Part shown: one piece after another, positions 33,296 to 43,226 of the stretch | Layout of the letters: every line of letters begins with the position of its first letter | How positions within the stretch are numbered: the stretch's first letter is position 1 | Assembly: GCA_008000375.1 (NCBI GenBank) | Contig: SMOI01000004.1 | Span: forward strand, 57,770 to 121,769 | Length of the DNA: 64,000 nucleotides | From: Poteriospumella lacustris | Lineage: Eukaryota > Sar > Chrysophyceae > Chromulinales > Dinobryaceae | Reading direction: 5' to 3' | The notes under the pieces: model-generated | What the model was told of the DNA's origin: nothing | Databases searched by the model: none | The model's input: the letters and a program-made list of their open reading frames with translations, nothing else | Made by a program: the position numbers and the translations under genes

Positions 33296-35137
33296 TTACA
33301 AATACGGGAGAATGCCCTGTGTCGCCGCGTACTCCTCAGTACACGCGACGGGGGATTCGAACTGCAACGCGTAGAAACACGTCGAAGGTTCCGCCGCCGA
33401 CAACAACTGGTGTTTCTCACCACAGCGAATCGTTACATCCGCTTTACGAGGCCCATGCGCATGGCAATACTGGCCGTTGTCAAAGTGCATCACATACGCC
33501 GCTCCTTGATTCGTGGTCGAGGGTGTCACCGCTTCCAAACGACTGTAACTGCCCAAACTGACCGTATTGAAATTGCCATGCTCTTCCTTTTGAGACACCT
33601 TCGACAGGATGCACAAGGAATAGGAGAACTTGCCGTCGACGACGTCGAAACATTGATCTTTCAACGTTTGAAACGCCAAGTCACCGTCGCTCTGCGCTGC
33701 ATCGCCGCCGCTGGTGACGTGCATTTGATTGTGAGCGGTTTGAGCCTCCGAGCGACGACGTTCCAAGTCACGAATGTCATTGTTCAACGAATGGATGCGT
33801 TGCTTCAGTTGCAGATACGTCGCGTCTTGTTGTTGCGCCGATTCTTCCGACAGCAACGGCTCCAGCAGCGTCTTCACTTGTTCTGGCAGGAGGCAGAAGT
33901 CCGTCGACAACGCCGCAAAGTCTGCAGGACACGAGGACGCACCAGACGAAGCCGCAGCATCAACGGCGGCGTTGGGATCCACAGGTTCCGTGTCGACGAG
34001 CGCATTGCGAGCGTAATCGACCGCTTCCGCGGCCCACTGGTTGCCCTGGAGTTGGTAGTGGCCCAGGAGATAGAACAGCTCCGAGTACGGACGATAGTTC
34101 TTCAACAACTGGTGGAAGACGTGGTACAGCTCGGCATAGACATCTTGGCCCTCTGGCACTTGGCATAAGCCCGACAACAGGGTGGAAGGAACGAGCAACG
34201 CGTCCGTCACCGCGCACGAGGATACGACACCCGTCGCGGCCACCGGTTCGTCTCCGTAGTCTTCGACATCGACGTGATGATGGTCGTGGTGTTCACGAGT
34301 GGCAGGGCGGAAGGTCATCAATCCATCAATTTGATCCTCCGTCACGTCGAGGACTTCCGCGAGGTTCACCGTCAGCTGCGCCAAGAAATTAAGGTGGTCG
34401 GGCTCTAACAAGAGCAAACGATCGAGCTGCGCCTTGTTGGTCGTGAGAATACCCTGACGCGACGAGGACAACGATGCCAAATGAGCATCCGCTTCTTGTT
34501 GAGCAGTGGCTTGTTCGGCACGAACACGTTCGATTTCAGCGTCCAACAACGGCAACTGCTTCGCTTGGTTCTGCAGTTGTTCTTTCGCTTGCTGAATCCA
34601 CGCTTTGCGCTGCGAATGGCCAGCCTTGTAAGCAGTAATTGCACGGTCCAAGGAGGCTCGTTCACGAGACGCGACGGCCTGGCACGTATTGGGACAGGCG
34701 CCAGGTTGCTCGTCACTCGCGTCGCAGCAATCGCACACACCGTCGTCAACACGCGACGAAGGGAGCGCAATCACTTTGTAGCCTTTGTTGCGGCAGAAGA
34801 ACGTGCCCTGGCTACAAGCAGAAGTGCCTGGTTCGTCTTTCCCGTCGCTGCAATCGCAATATCCATCGTTGATTTGCTTGGGCTTCAACACGGTTTTGCC
34901 ACCGTCGCATACGAAGTGATCCTGCAGATAGTGGGCAATCAAGTGATCGGGAAGGCCGCGGATAGGATGGGGATCTTCCACAATGGCATGCTTGGTAACC
35001 GTCTTGGCCTCCGCAGTGGCGGTATTTTTCGATGATCCGAACACGCCACCGAAAAACGATGCCGATGCCACGTGCTCACGTTGCACTGCTGACCACACCA
35101 CACACAGTGCCACCAGGAAGGACGAAAACGTTTTCAT
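33296..35137 (-). CDS. Glucosidase II beta subunit (PRKCSH-like)
   Basis: Non-catalytic subunit that retains glucosidase II alpha in the ER and presents N-glycans for glucose trimming. 613 aa, starting at the ATG of MKTF with a signal peptide to about residue 25. Two LDLa-type Cys/Asp modules (about 70-150) end in 'CDCSDGKDEPGTSAC' and 'CDCCDASDEQPGAC'. A coiled-coil Gln/Ala/Arg region follows, then an acidic HDHHHVDVEDYGDE spot, a second coiled coil, and a C-terminal MRH (mannose-6-phosphate receptor homology) domain with 'YCHAHGPRKADVTIRCG'. The protein ends ILPYL with no HDEL-like signal, unlike animal and fungal relatives. An in-frame upstream TTG is not a convincing start. Confidence 0.95.
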   Translation of the reverse strand: MKTFSSFLVALCVVWSAVQREHVASASFFGGVFGSSKNTATAEAKTVTKHAIVEDPHPIRGLPDHLIAHYLQDHFVCDGGKTVLKPKQINDGYCDCSDGKDEPGTSACSQGTFFCRNKGYKVIALPSSRVDDGVCDCCDASDEQPGACPNTCQAVASRERASLDRAITAYKAGHSQRKAWIQQAKEQLQNQAKQLPLLDAEIERVRAEQATAQQEADAHLASLSSSRQGILTTNKAQLDRLLLLEPDHLNFLAQLTVNLAEVLDVTEDQIDGLMTFRPATREHHDHHHVDVEDYGDEPVAATGVVSSCAVTDALLVPSTLLSGLCQVPEGQDVYAELYHVFHQLLKNYRPYSELFYLLGHYQLQGNQWAAEAVDYARNALVDTEPVDPNAAVDAAASSGASSCPADFAALSTDFCLLPEQVKTLLEPLLSEESAQQQDATYLQLKQRIHSLNNDIRDLERRRSEAQTAHNQMHVTSGGDAAQSDGDLAFQTLKDQCFDVVDGKFSYSLCILSKVSQKEEHGNFNTVSLGSYSRLEAVTPSTTNQGAAYVMHFDNGQYCHAHGPRKADVTIRCGEKHQLLSAAEPSTCFYALQFESPVACTEEYAATQGILPYL

Positions 35138-35509
35138 ACTGGCTACACGCAATGTTCTTGAATATCAGATGTGAGACATGGGACAAAGTTCCCGCATCAA
35201 TCTTATCGATCATCGATCGACCGATCGATCGATCGATCGCGTCGTCGGCGCATCGAAACACCGAAAACCTGGCACGACGACGATGACAATGAGGGCGCCC
35301 AGAAGCTGGGCACCCACTGCTGAAATTATCTGGGGTGTTTGGGCTACCGGTCGGTGCGCCCACTCGTCGAGGATCCCATCGAAGCTAAACAGAAGTGATT
35401 GCGTCGATCCGTCAACATCGTTGAAAGGGTAGTGCATTTTTCCCGTCAATATTTTGTTGTACGAGTCGGCGGAAAGAGTGAAAGTGAACTCGAAATTAGT
35501 ATTTGAAAA
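35138..35509. other. Divergent promoter region with GATC-rich tract
   Basis: Between glucosidase II beta and the MIT gene. Contains a run of overlapping ATCG units at about 35207-35239. No gene seen. Confidence 0.55.
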
Positions 35510-37142
35510 ATGGCGGAAGATTCAACGACTTCCGTCGCAGAGGAAATCTTGCAATTAACACAAGATGCCTTGAACTTGGCCAATGTTGCTTGTCATTTCG
35601 ATAAAATAGAGAATTACAGCGGTGCGTATGACTACTATGACAAGTGTATCTTGAGTATTGACGAGGTGATGAGCAAGCTACCCCCGTCCTCCGCACAGTG
35701 GCATCAACTCAATGTGATTCGTGCCCAATATGACGATCGAATGGACACACTGAAGGAAATCGAAGCAAACCGAAGCAGTTTCTTTCGGTCATCTGAGTCA
35801 TCTACTCGACTAACGCGGGAAGGCAGTGGGGGCAGTGGAAGCAAGTTTGGATTCCGCAAGAAAGTGCTGAGCCAGGACGACCTCAACTTCACCGAGATCG
35901 ACATTCTGCAGCAGTTTACCTACGAAGTTCCGCCTGCTTCAATCACTGATATTCCTTACTGGATTCTGCGCAATGTCAAGCGCAGTATCGTGTCAGGAGC
36001 CTACATCGCCGAGAACGTGTTTGTACCGAAACCGGCGTGGTCACAAACGGATTTAAAGTTCGCTGGTATTCCTGCGAAAACCACCGCGTTTGAGATTGTG
36101 TTGCGAGTGGTAGCCTCTATCGAAAATATGCATATTTCCGCGGAGGATGTGTCGTTGAGTCCGTTGGAAGTGGCGTTGCATTCGGCGCAGGAGGAACTGT
36201 TGTCGCTGCAGAATCAACTGTCGAAGCCGTTCCCGTACATCAAGGAGATCGATACCGCCTCACTTACACCTATCAATGGCTCCATGCATGGCTTTTCGGC
36301 CGAGGACGGCACGGACGCTACCAATGCTGGAACAGTGGACGGCGCTGACGAGCCACGCGAATCGATGTCGGCCGGACGCTCGTCGGTGTCCACGAAGCAA
36401 TCGACGTCCGCCACCAACGCATCAGGCAACAATGGCGCCAGTGAAAAAGACGGAGGCAACAATCGAACGTTTTCCTCGCTGGTATCGTCGTTCAGCAAGG
36501 GCGTCCGCAAGTACGCCGAGGTGTCGTTTCATCGACTGGCGGTTGCGCTGCCCTCGAAGCTCTCCAGCGAAGAGTTGAATGACTACACCCAGCTCATCGT
36601 GCGCGTGTGCGATAAATCTCAGGTAGGTCGTTCTGGTGGGATTCCCCGTCGATTGCGCGTGTGAAACTAATCGTCGTTTCGATGTCACCACAGCTCTTCG
36701 CTCAGTGGTTTCGTCAAATGATCGACATTCGCGCGACACTGACCGCCGCCATGGCCGACAGCACAGGACAAAGCCAGTTCAAAGCAGGTTTTAATCCAAT
36801 GATGCTGCAGTACAAGGCCGATGTATGTGGTGTTTCGTGTTGTTTGACTCGCCGAATGTCGTCTCGTCTCATGCTCGTTCGTGCTCGCTGTGTAGAACAT
36901 TCTGCAATCGCTGATCGTTATCTCCGGGGTGATGCGAGACGTCTTCTGCGAGATTCTGCTGCGAGATATTGAATATTTACTGGATCGGTACTTGCTGAAG
37001 ACGCGGAAGGTACGTACATGCGTTTGTTCTTGGGCCAGTGCCCCCCCCCCCGTGCTGACTCGTTGTCCGTGGATCTGCTGCTTCACAGAGTTACAGCCGC
37101 ATGTACTGGGACCAGGATCAAGGCTCCGAATCTAACTCGTAG
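35510..37142 (+). CDS. MIT-domain protein, four exons (intact parent of the array fragments)
   Basis: Exons 35510-36622, 36694-36822, 36896-37009 and 37089-37142 join in frame to 469 aa. Residues about 8-85 look like a MIT (microtubule interacting and trafficking) three-helix domain with 'YSGAYDYYDKCILSIDEVM', which usually binds ESCRT-III tails. A second conserved block (about 120-240) is unrecognised. A Ser/Gly/Asn-rich acidic linker (about 265-320) precedes a helical C-terminal part with a VPS9- or sorting-type look but no firm match. Probable role in endosomal membrane traffic is inferred from the MIT domain alone. Exons 3-4 are duplicated at 48526-48767, and exon 2-3 pieces recur seven times in the array. 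Confidence 0.75.
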
Positions 37143-37648
37143 ATATCTTCAGGGCACCTCCTGTCATTCATTTCCATCACATCGCCTACCAGTTCTACTC
37201 GCTGTAGAGACCACCACTCACCCCCTCCCCACACACCACGCCCTTCACCATCATTTTGTTTCATTTATTTTCGTAGTCAACGTTCAGTAGTAATTGTGTA
37301 CCCCACCTCTGCCCATTCACTGGTTCAACTACAATGCTTCACGATGACAATCCACATACTAGAATACATCTGCAACTTGTACCGTCGCTAGTTCACACGT
37401 CACACACACAGCTTATGGCGTCATCATCATCGTGGTTTTTCTCAAGCGCTTCGTCGCTTTCTTTCGGAAGAAGACGTAAAACATCAACCAGAAGAGAAAG
37501 ACCAATAACACCGAGCTTGATACTCACTTTCTTTTTTTTTTTTTTGAATCTCTTCCAAGGAACGAAAGAAAAAGGATGTCGCGAAAGAGAGAGGAAGAGA
37601 AAGAACCGACCACGACGCCGCGGAGAACGTCGAGATAGCGCAACCTCT
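37143..37648. other. MIT gene 3' flank and unique leader of array unit 1
   Basis: 37143-37400 recurs near-identically at 48768-49020. From about 37404 the DNA leads into array gene copy 1, with an ATG-GCG-TCA start-like string at 37415, a C|GTAAAA donor candidate at about 37478 and a strong T14 tract ending CCAAG at 37560, which looks like an acceptor. A first coding exon here is possible but unproven. Confidence 0.5.
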
Positions 37649-37951
37649 ATGCCGTCGTATATCTGCGAATACGATCTCAACACCGTTTATTGCAGAAATG
37701 AAGGAGTCAGACCAAACGTTGTCTATCAGTCTCTCGCCTCAAGATTGCGGGCAAGAGGATGGACACGTTCTCAATATTCTGTTTGGAAAAAAACTCAAAC
37801 CACTCGCCAAGAAGTCGAAAATGATCTCACCACAATTGCTGAAGATATCGAAGAGCGATTTTTCAATGGAAATCAAGGAATCTTCACAGCCTTCGAGTAC
37901 CAGAGATTCGCCCGACAAACCTTTATTCGAGGTGGAGAAGAGGAAAATTGA
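37649..37951 (+). CDS. Overlapping frame in array gene: 100-aa ORF with a VapD/Cas2-like look
   Basis: This reading lies one base behind the longer array frame and overlaps it by about 250 nt. It encodes 100 aa beginning MPSYICEYDL, then 'YQSLASRLRARGW' and 'RSQYSVWKK'. The order of hydrophobic strand, YDL, helix, Gly-Trp and Q-S-V-W resembles small ferredoxin-fold nucleases of the VapD/Cas2 kind. That is a pattern impression, not a database match. Codons follow an RNY bias better than the other frame does in this stretch. The ATG-started version recurs intact at 39093-39395, 43178-43480, 44626-44928 and 47508-47810. In units 3, 4 and 7 an indel removes its ATG. It may be the real first exon, a dual-coding protein, or a chance frame. 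Confidence 0.4.
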   Translation: MPSYICEYDLNTVYCRNEGVRPNVVYQSLASRLRARGWTRSQYSVWKKTQTTRQEVENDLTTIAEDIEERFFNGNQGIFTAFEYQRFARQTFIRGGEEEN

Positions 37952-38258
37952 ATATGACAATGCTCGCGACTGGGAAATTGGATTGGATAGCCGCTACAGT
38001 GAAGATGAGGTGATTTCCATTCTCAACATTGTGAGTTGTATGGAGAACAAACGTCGCGGTTTTGGAAACAAAAACGACGACGAATGCTTACGGGATGAAA
38101 GAAAAGCTGATACAAGCAACAGACTCTATGAAGAAGCCATTTACGGATTAGAACTACTAGCTAAAGGTCGGTCGAGAAATCCTAAAAGAGCACGACTTTG
38201 TGCACACGAAAACACTGCAGAGTCTTTCGTTGTCATTGATACGTCGACTATGCATTGA
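37698..38258 (+). CDS. Array gene copy 1: unrecognised 186-aa protein
   Basis: No family recognised. From the ATG shared by all eight copies the product has 186 aa: a Ser/Lys/Pro-rich polar N-terminal third, then a more regular charged region ('VEKRKIEYDNARDWEIGL', 'SEDEVISILNIVSCMENKRRG'), an Arg/Lys-rich patch (RSRNPKRAR) and a C-terminal 'SFVVIDTSTMH'. No signal peptide or membrane span. The N-terminal third overlaps the 100-aa frame at 37649-37951; past 37951 only this frame is open and its codon pattern looks coding. In copy 1 the frame is also open upstream to a stop just before the T-tract acceptor, so a spliced N-terminus is possible. This unit has a unique leader and may be the founder. 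Confidence 0.6.
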   Translation: MKESDQTLSISLSPQDCGQEDGHVLNILFGKKLKPLAKKSKMISPQLLKISKSDFSMEIKESSQPSSTRDSPDKPLFEVEKRKIEYDNARDWEIGLDSRYSEDEVISILNIVSCMENKRRGFGNKNDDECLRDERKADTSNRLYEEAIYGLELLAKGRSRNPKRARLCAHENTAESFVVIDTSTMH

Positions 38259-38433
38259 TATATTGCAGACATGCATGTTACATGTTGTTACTATATGTGC
38301 ACATCACACATATTCATGACAAGAAAAGGCACGTTAAATTTCTCCATAATTCAATCATATCGACACATCACAGGTGGTTTATTCTACATTATTGCGATGG
38401 TGATGCTTGGCACAAGGAAAAGACCCCCCCCCC

Positions 38434-38704
38434 CTAGCAAGGGAGACGATAGGGAAAAGTGTGACCATCTTGAACCTCGCATGTGACCAACGACCTGCCT
38501 AACCCCCCCCCTGAAACATGACACTGGTATTGGTCACGTGACGCACGTCCCAGGTATCCAGCCGCTGGTTGAAGGACGTCGCCGAGTGAAACATACCTGA
38601 CCTGACCAACGTCCCAGTTGGTCAGCGGTTGGTTAAACAACGATGCTGTCACCAAAGAGTGACTTGATGTACGTCCCAGGCGTCCATATTGGTGTTAACT
38701 ATCA
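38434..38704 (-). pseudogene. Antisense relic of a DUF285 (BspA-like) repeat protein, unit 1 (repeated in all units)
   Basis: On the minus strand this spacer encodes three broken repeats of the DUF285 type: one with 'MDAWDVHQVTLW', one with 'FNQPLTNWDVGQV', and one with 'ATSFNQRLDTWDVRHVTN' followed by a Met-Phe. The FNQ-L-WDV-V-pattern is the hallmark of this leucine-rich surface-protein repeat. The three lie in different frames with stops between, so it is a dead fragment. Equivalent stretches sit before 40149, 41583, 42824, 44234, 45682, 47116 and in the last unit up to about 48500. Confidence 0.75.
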
Positions 38705-38991
38705 AGCACAGGACAAAGCCAGTTCAAAGCAGGTTTTACTCCAATGCTGCTGCAATACAAGGCTGATGTATGTGGTGTTTCGTGTTGTTTGACTCGCTGA
38801 ATGTCGTCTCGTCTCATGCTGTTGCTGTGTAGAACATTCTGCAATCGCTGATCGTTATCTCCGGGGTGATGCGCGACATCTTCTGCGAGATATTGAATAT
38901 TTATTGGATCGCTACTTGCTGAAGACGCGGAAGGTACGTGCATGCGTTTGTTCTCGGACCAGTCCCCCCCCCCCCTGTGCTGACTCGTTGT
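38705..38991 (+). pseudogene. Broken fragment of the MIT gene (part of exon 2, intron, exon 3, part of intron 3)
   Basis: Matches 36761-37062 of the intact gene with scattered substitutions. Relative to the parent it lacks 13 bp in exon 3, between two copies of CTGCGAGAT, which shifts the frame and makes it unable to encode the MIT protein end. The same fragment with the same deletion begins at 40149, 41583, 42824, 44234, 45682 and 47116, so the deletion came before amplification. The fragment ends in intron 3 at a junction with GGCGTCATCATC. Confidence 0.9.
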
Positions 38992-39072
38992 GGCGTCATC
39001 ATCATCGTGGTTTTTCTCACTCAAAATCTGAAACCGAACCTGTTTTCCGTTCACAATATTGTAAATCAGGCT

Positions 39073-39702
39073 ATGCCTCGAGCGCAACCTCTATGCCGTC
39101 GTATATCTGCGAATACGATCTCAACACCGTTTATTGCAGAAATGAAGGAGTCAGACCAAACGTTGTCTATCAGTCTCTCGCCTCAAGATTGCGGGCAAGA
39201 GGATGGACACGTTCTCAATATTCTGTTTGGAAAAAAACTCAAACCACTCGCCAAGAAGTCGAAAATGATCTCACCACAATTGCTGAAGATATCGAAGAGC
39301 GATTTTTCAATGGAAATCAAGGAATCTTCACAGCCTTCGAGTACCAGAGATTCGCCCGACAAACCTTTATTCGAGGTGGAGAAGAGGAAAATTGAATATG
39401 ACAATGCTCGCGACTGGGAAATTGGATTGGATAGCCGCTACAGTGAAGATGAGGTGATTTCCATTCTCAACATTGTGAGTTGTATGGAGAACAAACGTCG
39501 CGGTTTTGGAAACAAAAACGACGACGAATGCTTACGGGATGAAAGAAAAGCTGATACAAGCAACAGACTCTATGAAGAAGCCATTTACGGATTAGAACTA
39601 CTAGCTAAAGGTCGGTCGAGAAATCCTAAAAGAGCACGACTTTGTGCACACGAAAACACTGCAGAGTCTTTCGTTGTCATTGATACGTCGACTATGCATT
39701 GA
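39073..39702 (+). CDS. Array gene copy 2, 209 aa
   Basis: Same protein as copy 1 from the shared Met onward, with an in-frame upstream ATG (MPRAQPL...) adding 23 residues. The leader comes from the MIT-intron/ORF junction. The 100-aa overlapping frame is also intact here. Confidence 0.6.
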   Translation: MPRAQPLCRRISANTISTPFIAEMKESDQTLSISLSPQDCGQEDGHVLNILFGKKLKPLAKKSKMISPQLLKISKSDFSMEIKESSQPSSTRDSPDKPLFEVEKRKIEYDNARDWEIGLDSRYSEDEVISILNIVSCMENKRRGFGNKNDDECLRDERKADTSNRLYEEAIYGLELLAKGRSRNPKRARLCAHENTAESFVVIDTSTMH

Positions 39703-40536
39703 TATATTGCAGACATGCATGTTACATGTTGTTACTATATGTGCACATCACACATATTCATGACAAGAAAAGGCACGTTAAATTTCTCCATAATTCAATC
39801 ATATCGACACATCACAGGTGGTTTATTCTACATTATTGCGATGGTGATGCTTGGCACAAGGAAAAGACCCCCCCCCCCTAGCAAGGGAGACGATAGGGAA
39901 AAGTGTGACCATCTTGAACCTCGCATGTGACCAACGACCTGCCTAACCCCCCCCCTGAAACATGACACTGGTATTGGTCACGTGACGCACGTCCCAGGTA
40001 TCCAGCCGCTGGTTGAAGGACGTCGCCGAGTGAAACATACCTGACCTGACCAACGTCCCAGTTGGTCAGCGGTTGGTTAAACAACGATGCTGTCACCAAA
40101 GAGTGACTTGATGTACGTCCCAGGCGTCCATATTGGTGTTAACTATCAAGCACAGGACAAAGCCAGTTCAAAGCAGGTTTTACTCCAATGCTGCTGCAAT
40201 ACAAGGCTGATGTATGTGGTGTTTCGTGTTGTTTGACTCGCTGAATGTCGTCTCGTCTCATGCTGTTGCTGTGTAGAACATTCTGCAATCGCTGATCGTT
40301 ATCTCCGGGGTGATGCGCGACATCTTCTGCGAGATATTGAATATTTATTGGATCGCTACTTGCTGAAGACGCGGAAGGTACGTGCATGCGTTTGTTCTCG
40401 GACCAGTCCCCCCCCCCCCTGTGCTGACTCGTTGTGGCGTCATCATCATCGTGGTTTTTCTCACTCAAAATCTGAAACCGAACCTGTTTTCCGTTCACAA
40501 TATTGTAAATCAGGCTATGCCTCGAGCGTAACCTCC

Positions 40537-41136
40537 ATGCCGTCGAGTACGATCTCAACACCGTTTATTGCAGAAATGAAGGAGTCAGACCAAACGTTGT
40601 CTATCAGTCTCTCGCCTCAAGATTGCGGGCAAGAGGATGGACACGTTCTCAATATTCTGTTTGGAAAAAAACTCAAACCACTCGCCAAGAAGTCGAAAAT
40701 GATCTCACCACAATTGCTGAAGATATCGAAGAGCGATTTTTCAATGGAAATCAAGGAATCTTCACAGCCTTCGAGTACCAGAGATTCGCCCGACAAACCT
40801 TTATTCGAGGTGGAGAAGAGGAAAATTGAATATGACAATGCTCGCGACTGGGAAATTGGATTGGATAGCCGCTACAGTGAAGATGAGGTGATTTCCATTC
40901 TCAACATTGTGAGTTGTATGGAGAACAAACGTCGCGGTTTTGGAAACAAAAACGACGACGAATGCTTACGGGATGAAAGAAAAGCTGATACAAGCAACAG
41001 ACTCTATGAAGAAGCCATTTACGGATTAGAACTACTAGCTAAAGGTCGGTCGAGAAATCCTAAAAGAGCACGACTTTGTGCACACGAAAACACTGCAGAG
41101 TCTTTCGTTGTCATTGATACGTCGACTATGCATTGA
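40537..41136 (+). CDS. Array gene copy 3, 199 aa
   Basis: The upstream ATG of the copy-2 type is followed by a TAA, but a small deletion moves the second ATG into this frame (MPSSTIST...), restoring a start 13 codons upstream of the shared Met. The overlapping 100-aa frame loses its ATG. Confidence 0.6.
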   Translation: MPSSTISTPFIAEMKESDQTLSISLSPQDCGQEDGHVLNILFGKKLKPLAKKSKMISPQLLKISKSDFSMEIKESSQPSSTRDSPDKPLFEVEKRKIEYDNARDWEIGLDSRYSEDEVISILNIVSCMENKRRGFGNKNDDECLRDERKADTSNRLYEEAIYGLELLAKGRSRNPKRARLCAHENTAESFVVIDTSTMH

Positions 41137-41970
41137 TATATTGCAGACATGCATGTTACATGTTGTTACTATATGTGCACATCACACATATTCATGACAA
41201 GAAAAGGCACGTTAAATTTCTCCATAATTCAATCATATCGACACATCACAGGTGGTTTATTCTACATTATTGCGATGGTGATGCTTGGCACAAGGAAAAG
41301 ACCCCCCCCCCCTAGCAAGGGAGACGATAGGGAAAAGTGTGACCATCTTGAACCTCGCATGTGACCAACGACCTGCCTAACCCCCCCCCTGAAACATGAC
41401 ACTGGTATTGGTCACGTGACGCACGTCCCAGGTATCCAGCCGCTGGTTGAAGGACGTCGCCGAGTGAAACATACCTGACCTGACCAACGTCCCAGTTGGT
41501 CAGCGGTTGGTTAAACAACGATGCTGTCACCAAAGAGTGACTTGATGTACGTCCCAGGCGTCCATATTGGTGTTAACTATCAAGCACAGGACAAAGCCAG
41601 TTCAAAGCAGGTTTTACTCCAATGCTGCTGCAATACAAGGCTGATGTATGTGGTGTTTCGTGTTGTTTGACTCGCTGAATGTCGTCTCGTCTCATGCTGT
41701 TGCTGTGTAGAACATTCTGCAATCGCTGATCGTTATCTCCGGGGTGATGCGCGACATCTTCTGCGAGATATTGAATATTTATTGGATCGCTACTTGCTGA
41801 AGACGCGGAAGGTACGTGCATGCGTTTGTTCTCGGACCAGTCCCCCCCCCCCCTGTGCTGACTCGTTGTGGCGTCATCATCATCGTGGTTTTTCTCACTC
41901 AAAATCTGAAACCGAACCTGTTTTCCGTTCACAATATTGTAAATCAGGCTATGCCTCGAGCGTAACCTCC

Positions 41971-42570
41971 ATGCCGTCGAGTACGATCTCAACACCGTTT
42001 ATTGCAGAAATGAAGGAGTCAGACCAAACGTTGTCTATCAGTCTCTCGCCTCAAGATTGCGGGCAAGAGGATGGACACGTTCTCAATATTCTGTTTGGAA
42101 AAAAACTCAAACCACTCGCCAAGAAGTCGAAAATGATCTCACCACAATTGCTGAAGATATCGAAGAGCGATTTTTCAATGGAAATCAAGGAATCTTCACA
42201 GCCTTCGAGTACCAGAGATTCGCCCGACAAACCTTTATTCGAGGTGGAGAAGAGGAAAATTGAATATGACAATGCTCGCGACTGGGAAATTGGATTGGAT
42301 AGCCGCTACAGTGAAGATGAGGTGATTTCCATTCTCAACATTGTGAGTTGTATGGAGAACAAACGTCGCGGTTTTGGAAACAAAAACGACGACGAATGCT
42401 TACGGGATGAAAGAAAAGCTGATACAAGCAACAGACTCTATGAAGAAGCCATTTACGGATTAGAACTACTAGCTAAAGGTCGGTCGAGAAATCCTAAAAG
42501 AGCACGACTTTGTGCACACGAAAACACTGCAGAGTCTTTCGTTGTCATTGATACGTCGACTATGCATTGA
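41971..42570 (+). CDS. Array gene copy 4, 199 aa
   Basis: Same leader type as copy 3. Its 3' DNA is cut: about 217 bp including the C-runs is missing before the DUF285 relic near 42665. Confidence 0.6.
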   Translation: MPSSTISTPFIAEMKESDQTLSISLSPQDCGQEDGHVLNILFGKKLKPLAKKSKMISPQLLKISKSDFSMEIKESSQPSSTRDSPDKPLFEVEKRKIEYDNARDWEIGLDSRYSEDEVISILNIVSCMENKRRGFGNKNDDECLRDERKADTSNRLYEEAIYGLELLAKGRSRNPKRARLCAHENTAESFVVIDTSTMH

Positions 42571-43226
42571 TATATTGCAGACATGCATGTTACATGTTGT
42601 TACTATATGTGCACATCACACATATTCATGACAAGAAAAGGCACGTTAAATTTCTCCATAATTCAGTCCCAGGTATCCTGGCGCTGGTTGAAGGACGTCG
42701 CCGAGTGAAACATACCTGACCTGACCAACGTCCCAGTTGGTCAGCGGTTGGTTAAACAACGATGCTGTCACCAAAGAGTGACTTGATGTACGTCCCAGGC
42801 GTCCATATTGGTGTTAACTATCAAGCACAGGACAAAGCCAGTTCAAAGCAGGTTTTACTCCAATGCTGCTGCAATACAAGGCTGATGTATGTGGTGTTTC
42901 GTGTTGTTTGACTCGCTGAATGTCGTCTCGTCTCATGCTGTTGCTGTGTAGAACATTCTGCAATCGCTGATCGTTATCTCCGGGGTGATGCGCGACATCT
43001 TCTGCGAGATATTGAATATTTATTGGATCGCTACTTGCTGAAGACGCGGAAGGTACGTGCATGCGTTTGTTCTCGGACCAGTCCCCCCCCCCCCTGTGCT
43101 GACTCGTTGTGGCGTCATCATCATCGTGGTTCTTCTCACTCAAAATCTGAAACCGAACCTGTTTTCCGTTCACAATTATGCCGTCGTATATCTGCGAATA
43201 CGATCTCAACACCGTTTATTGCAGAA

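Noticed and set aside
38434-38655. Calling the minus-strand 73-codon frame in each array spacer a gene
   Set aside because: The DUF285 repeats run across three frames with stops; the open frame covers only one repeat, so it is a relic.
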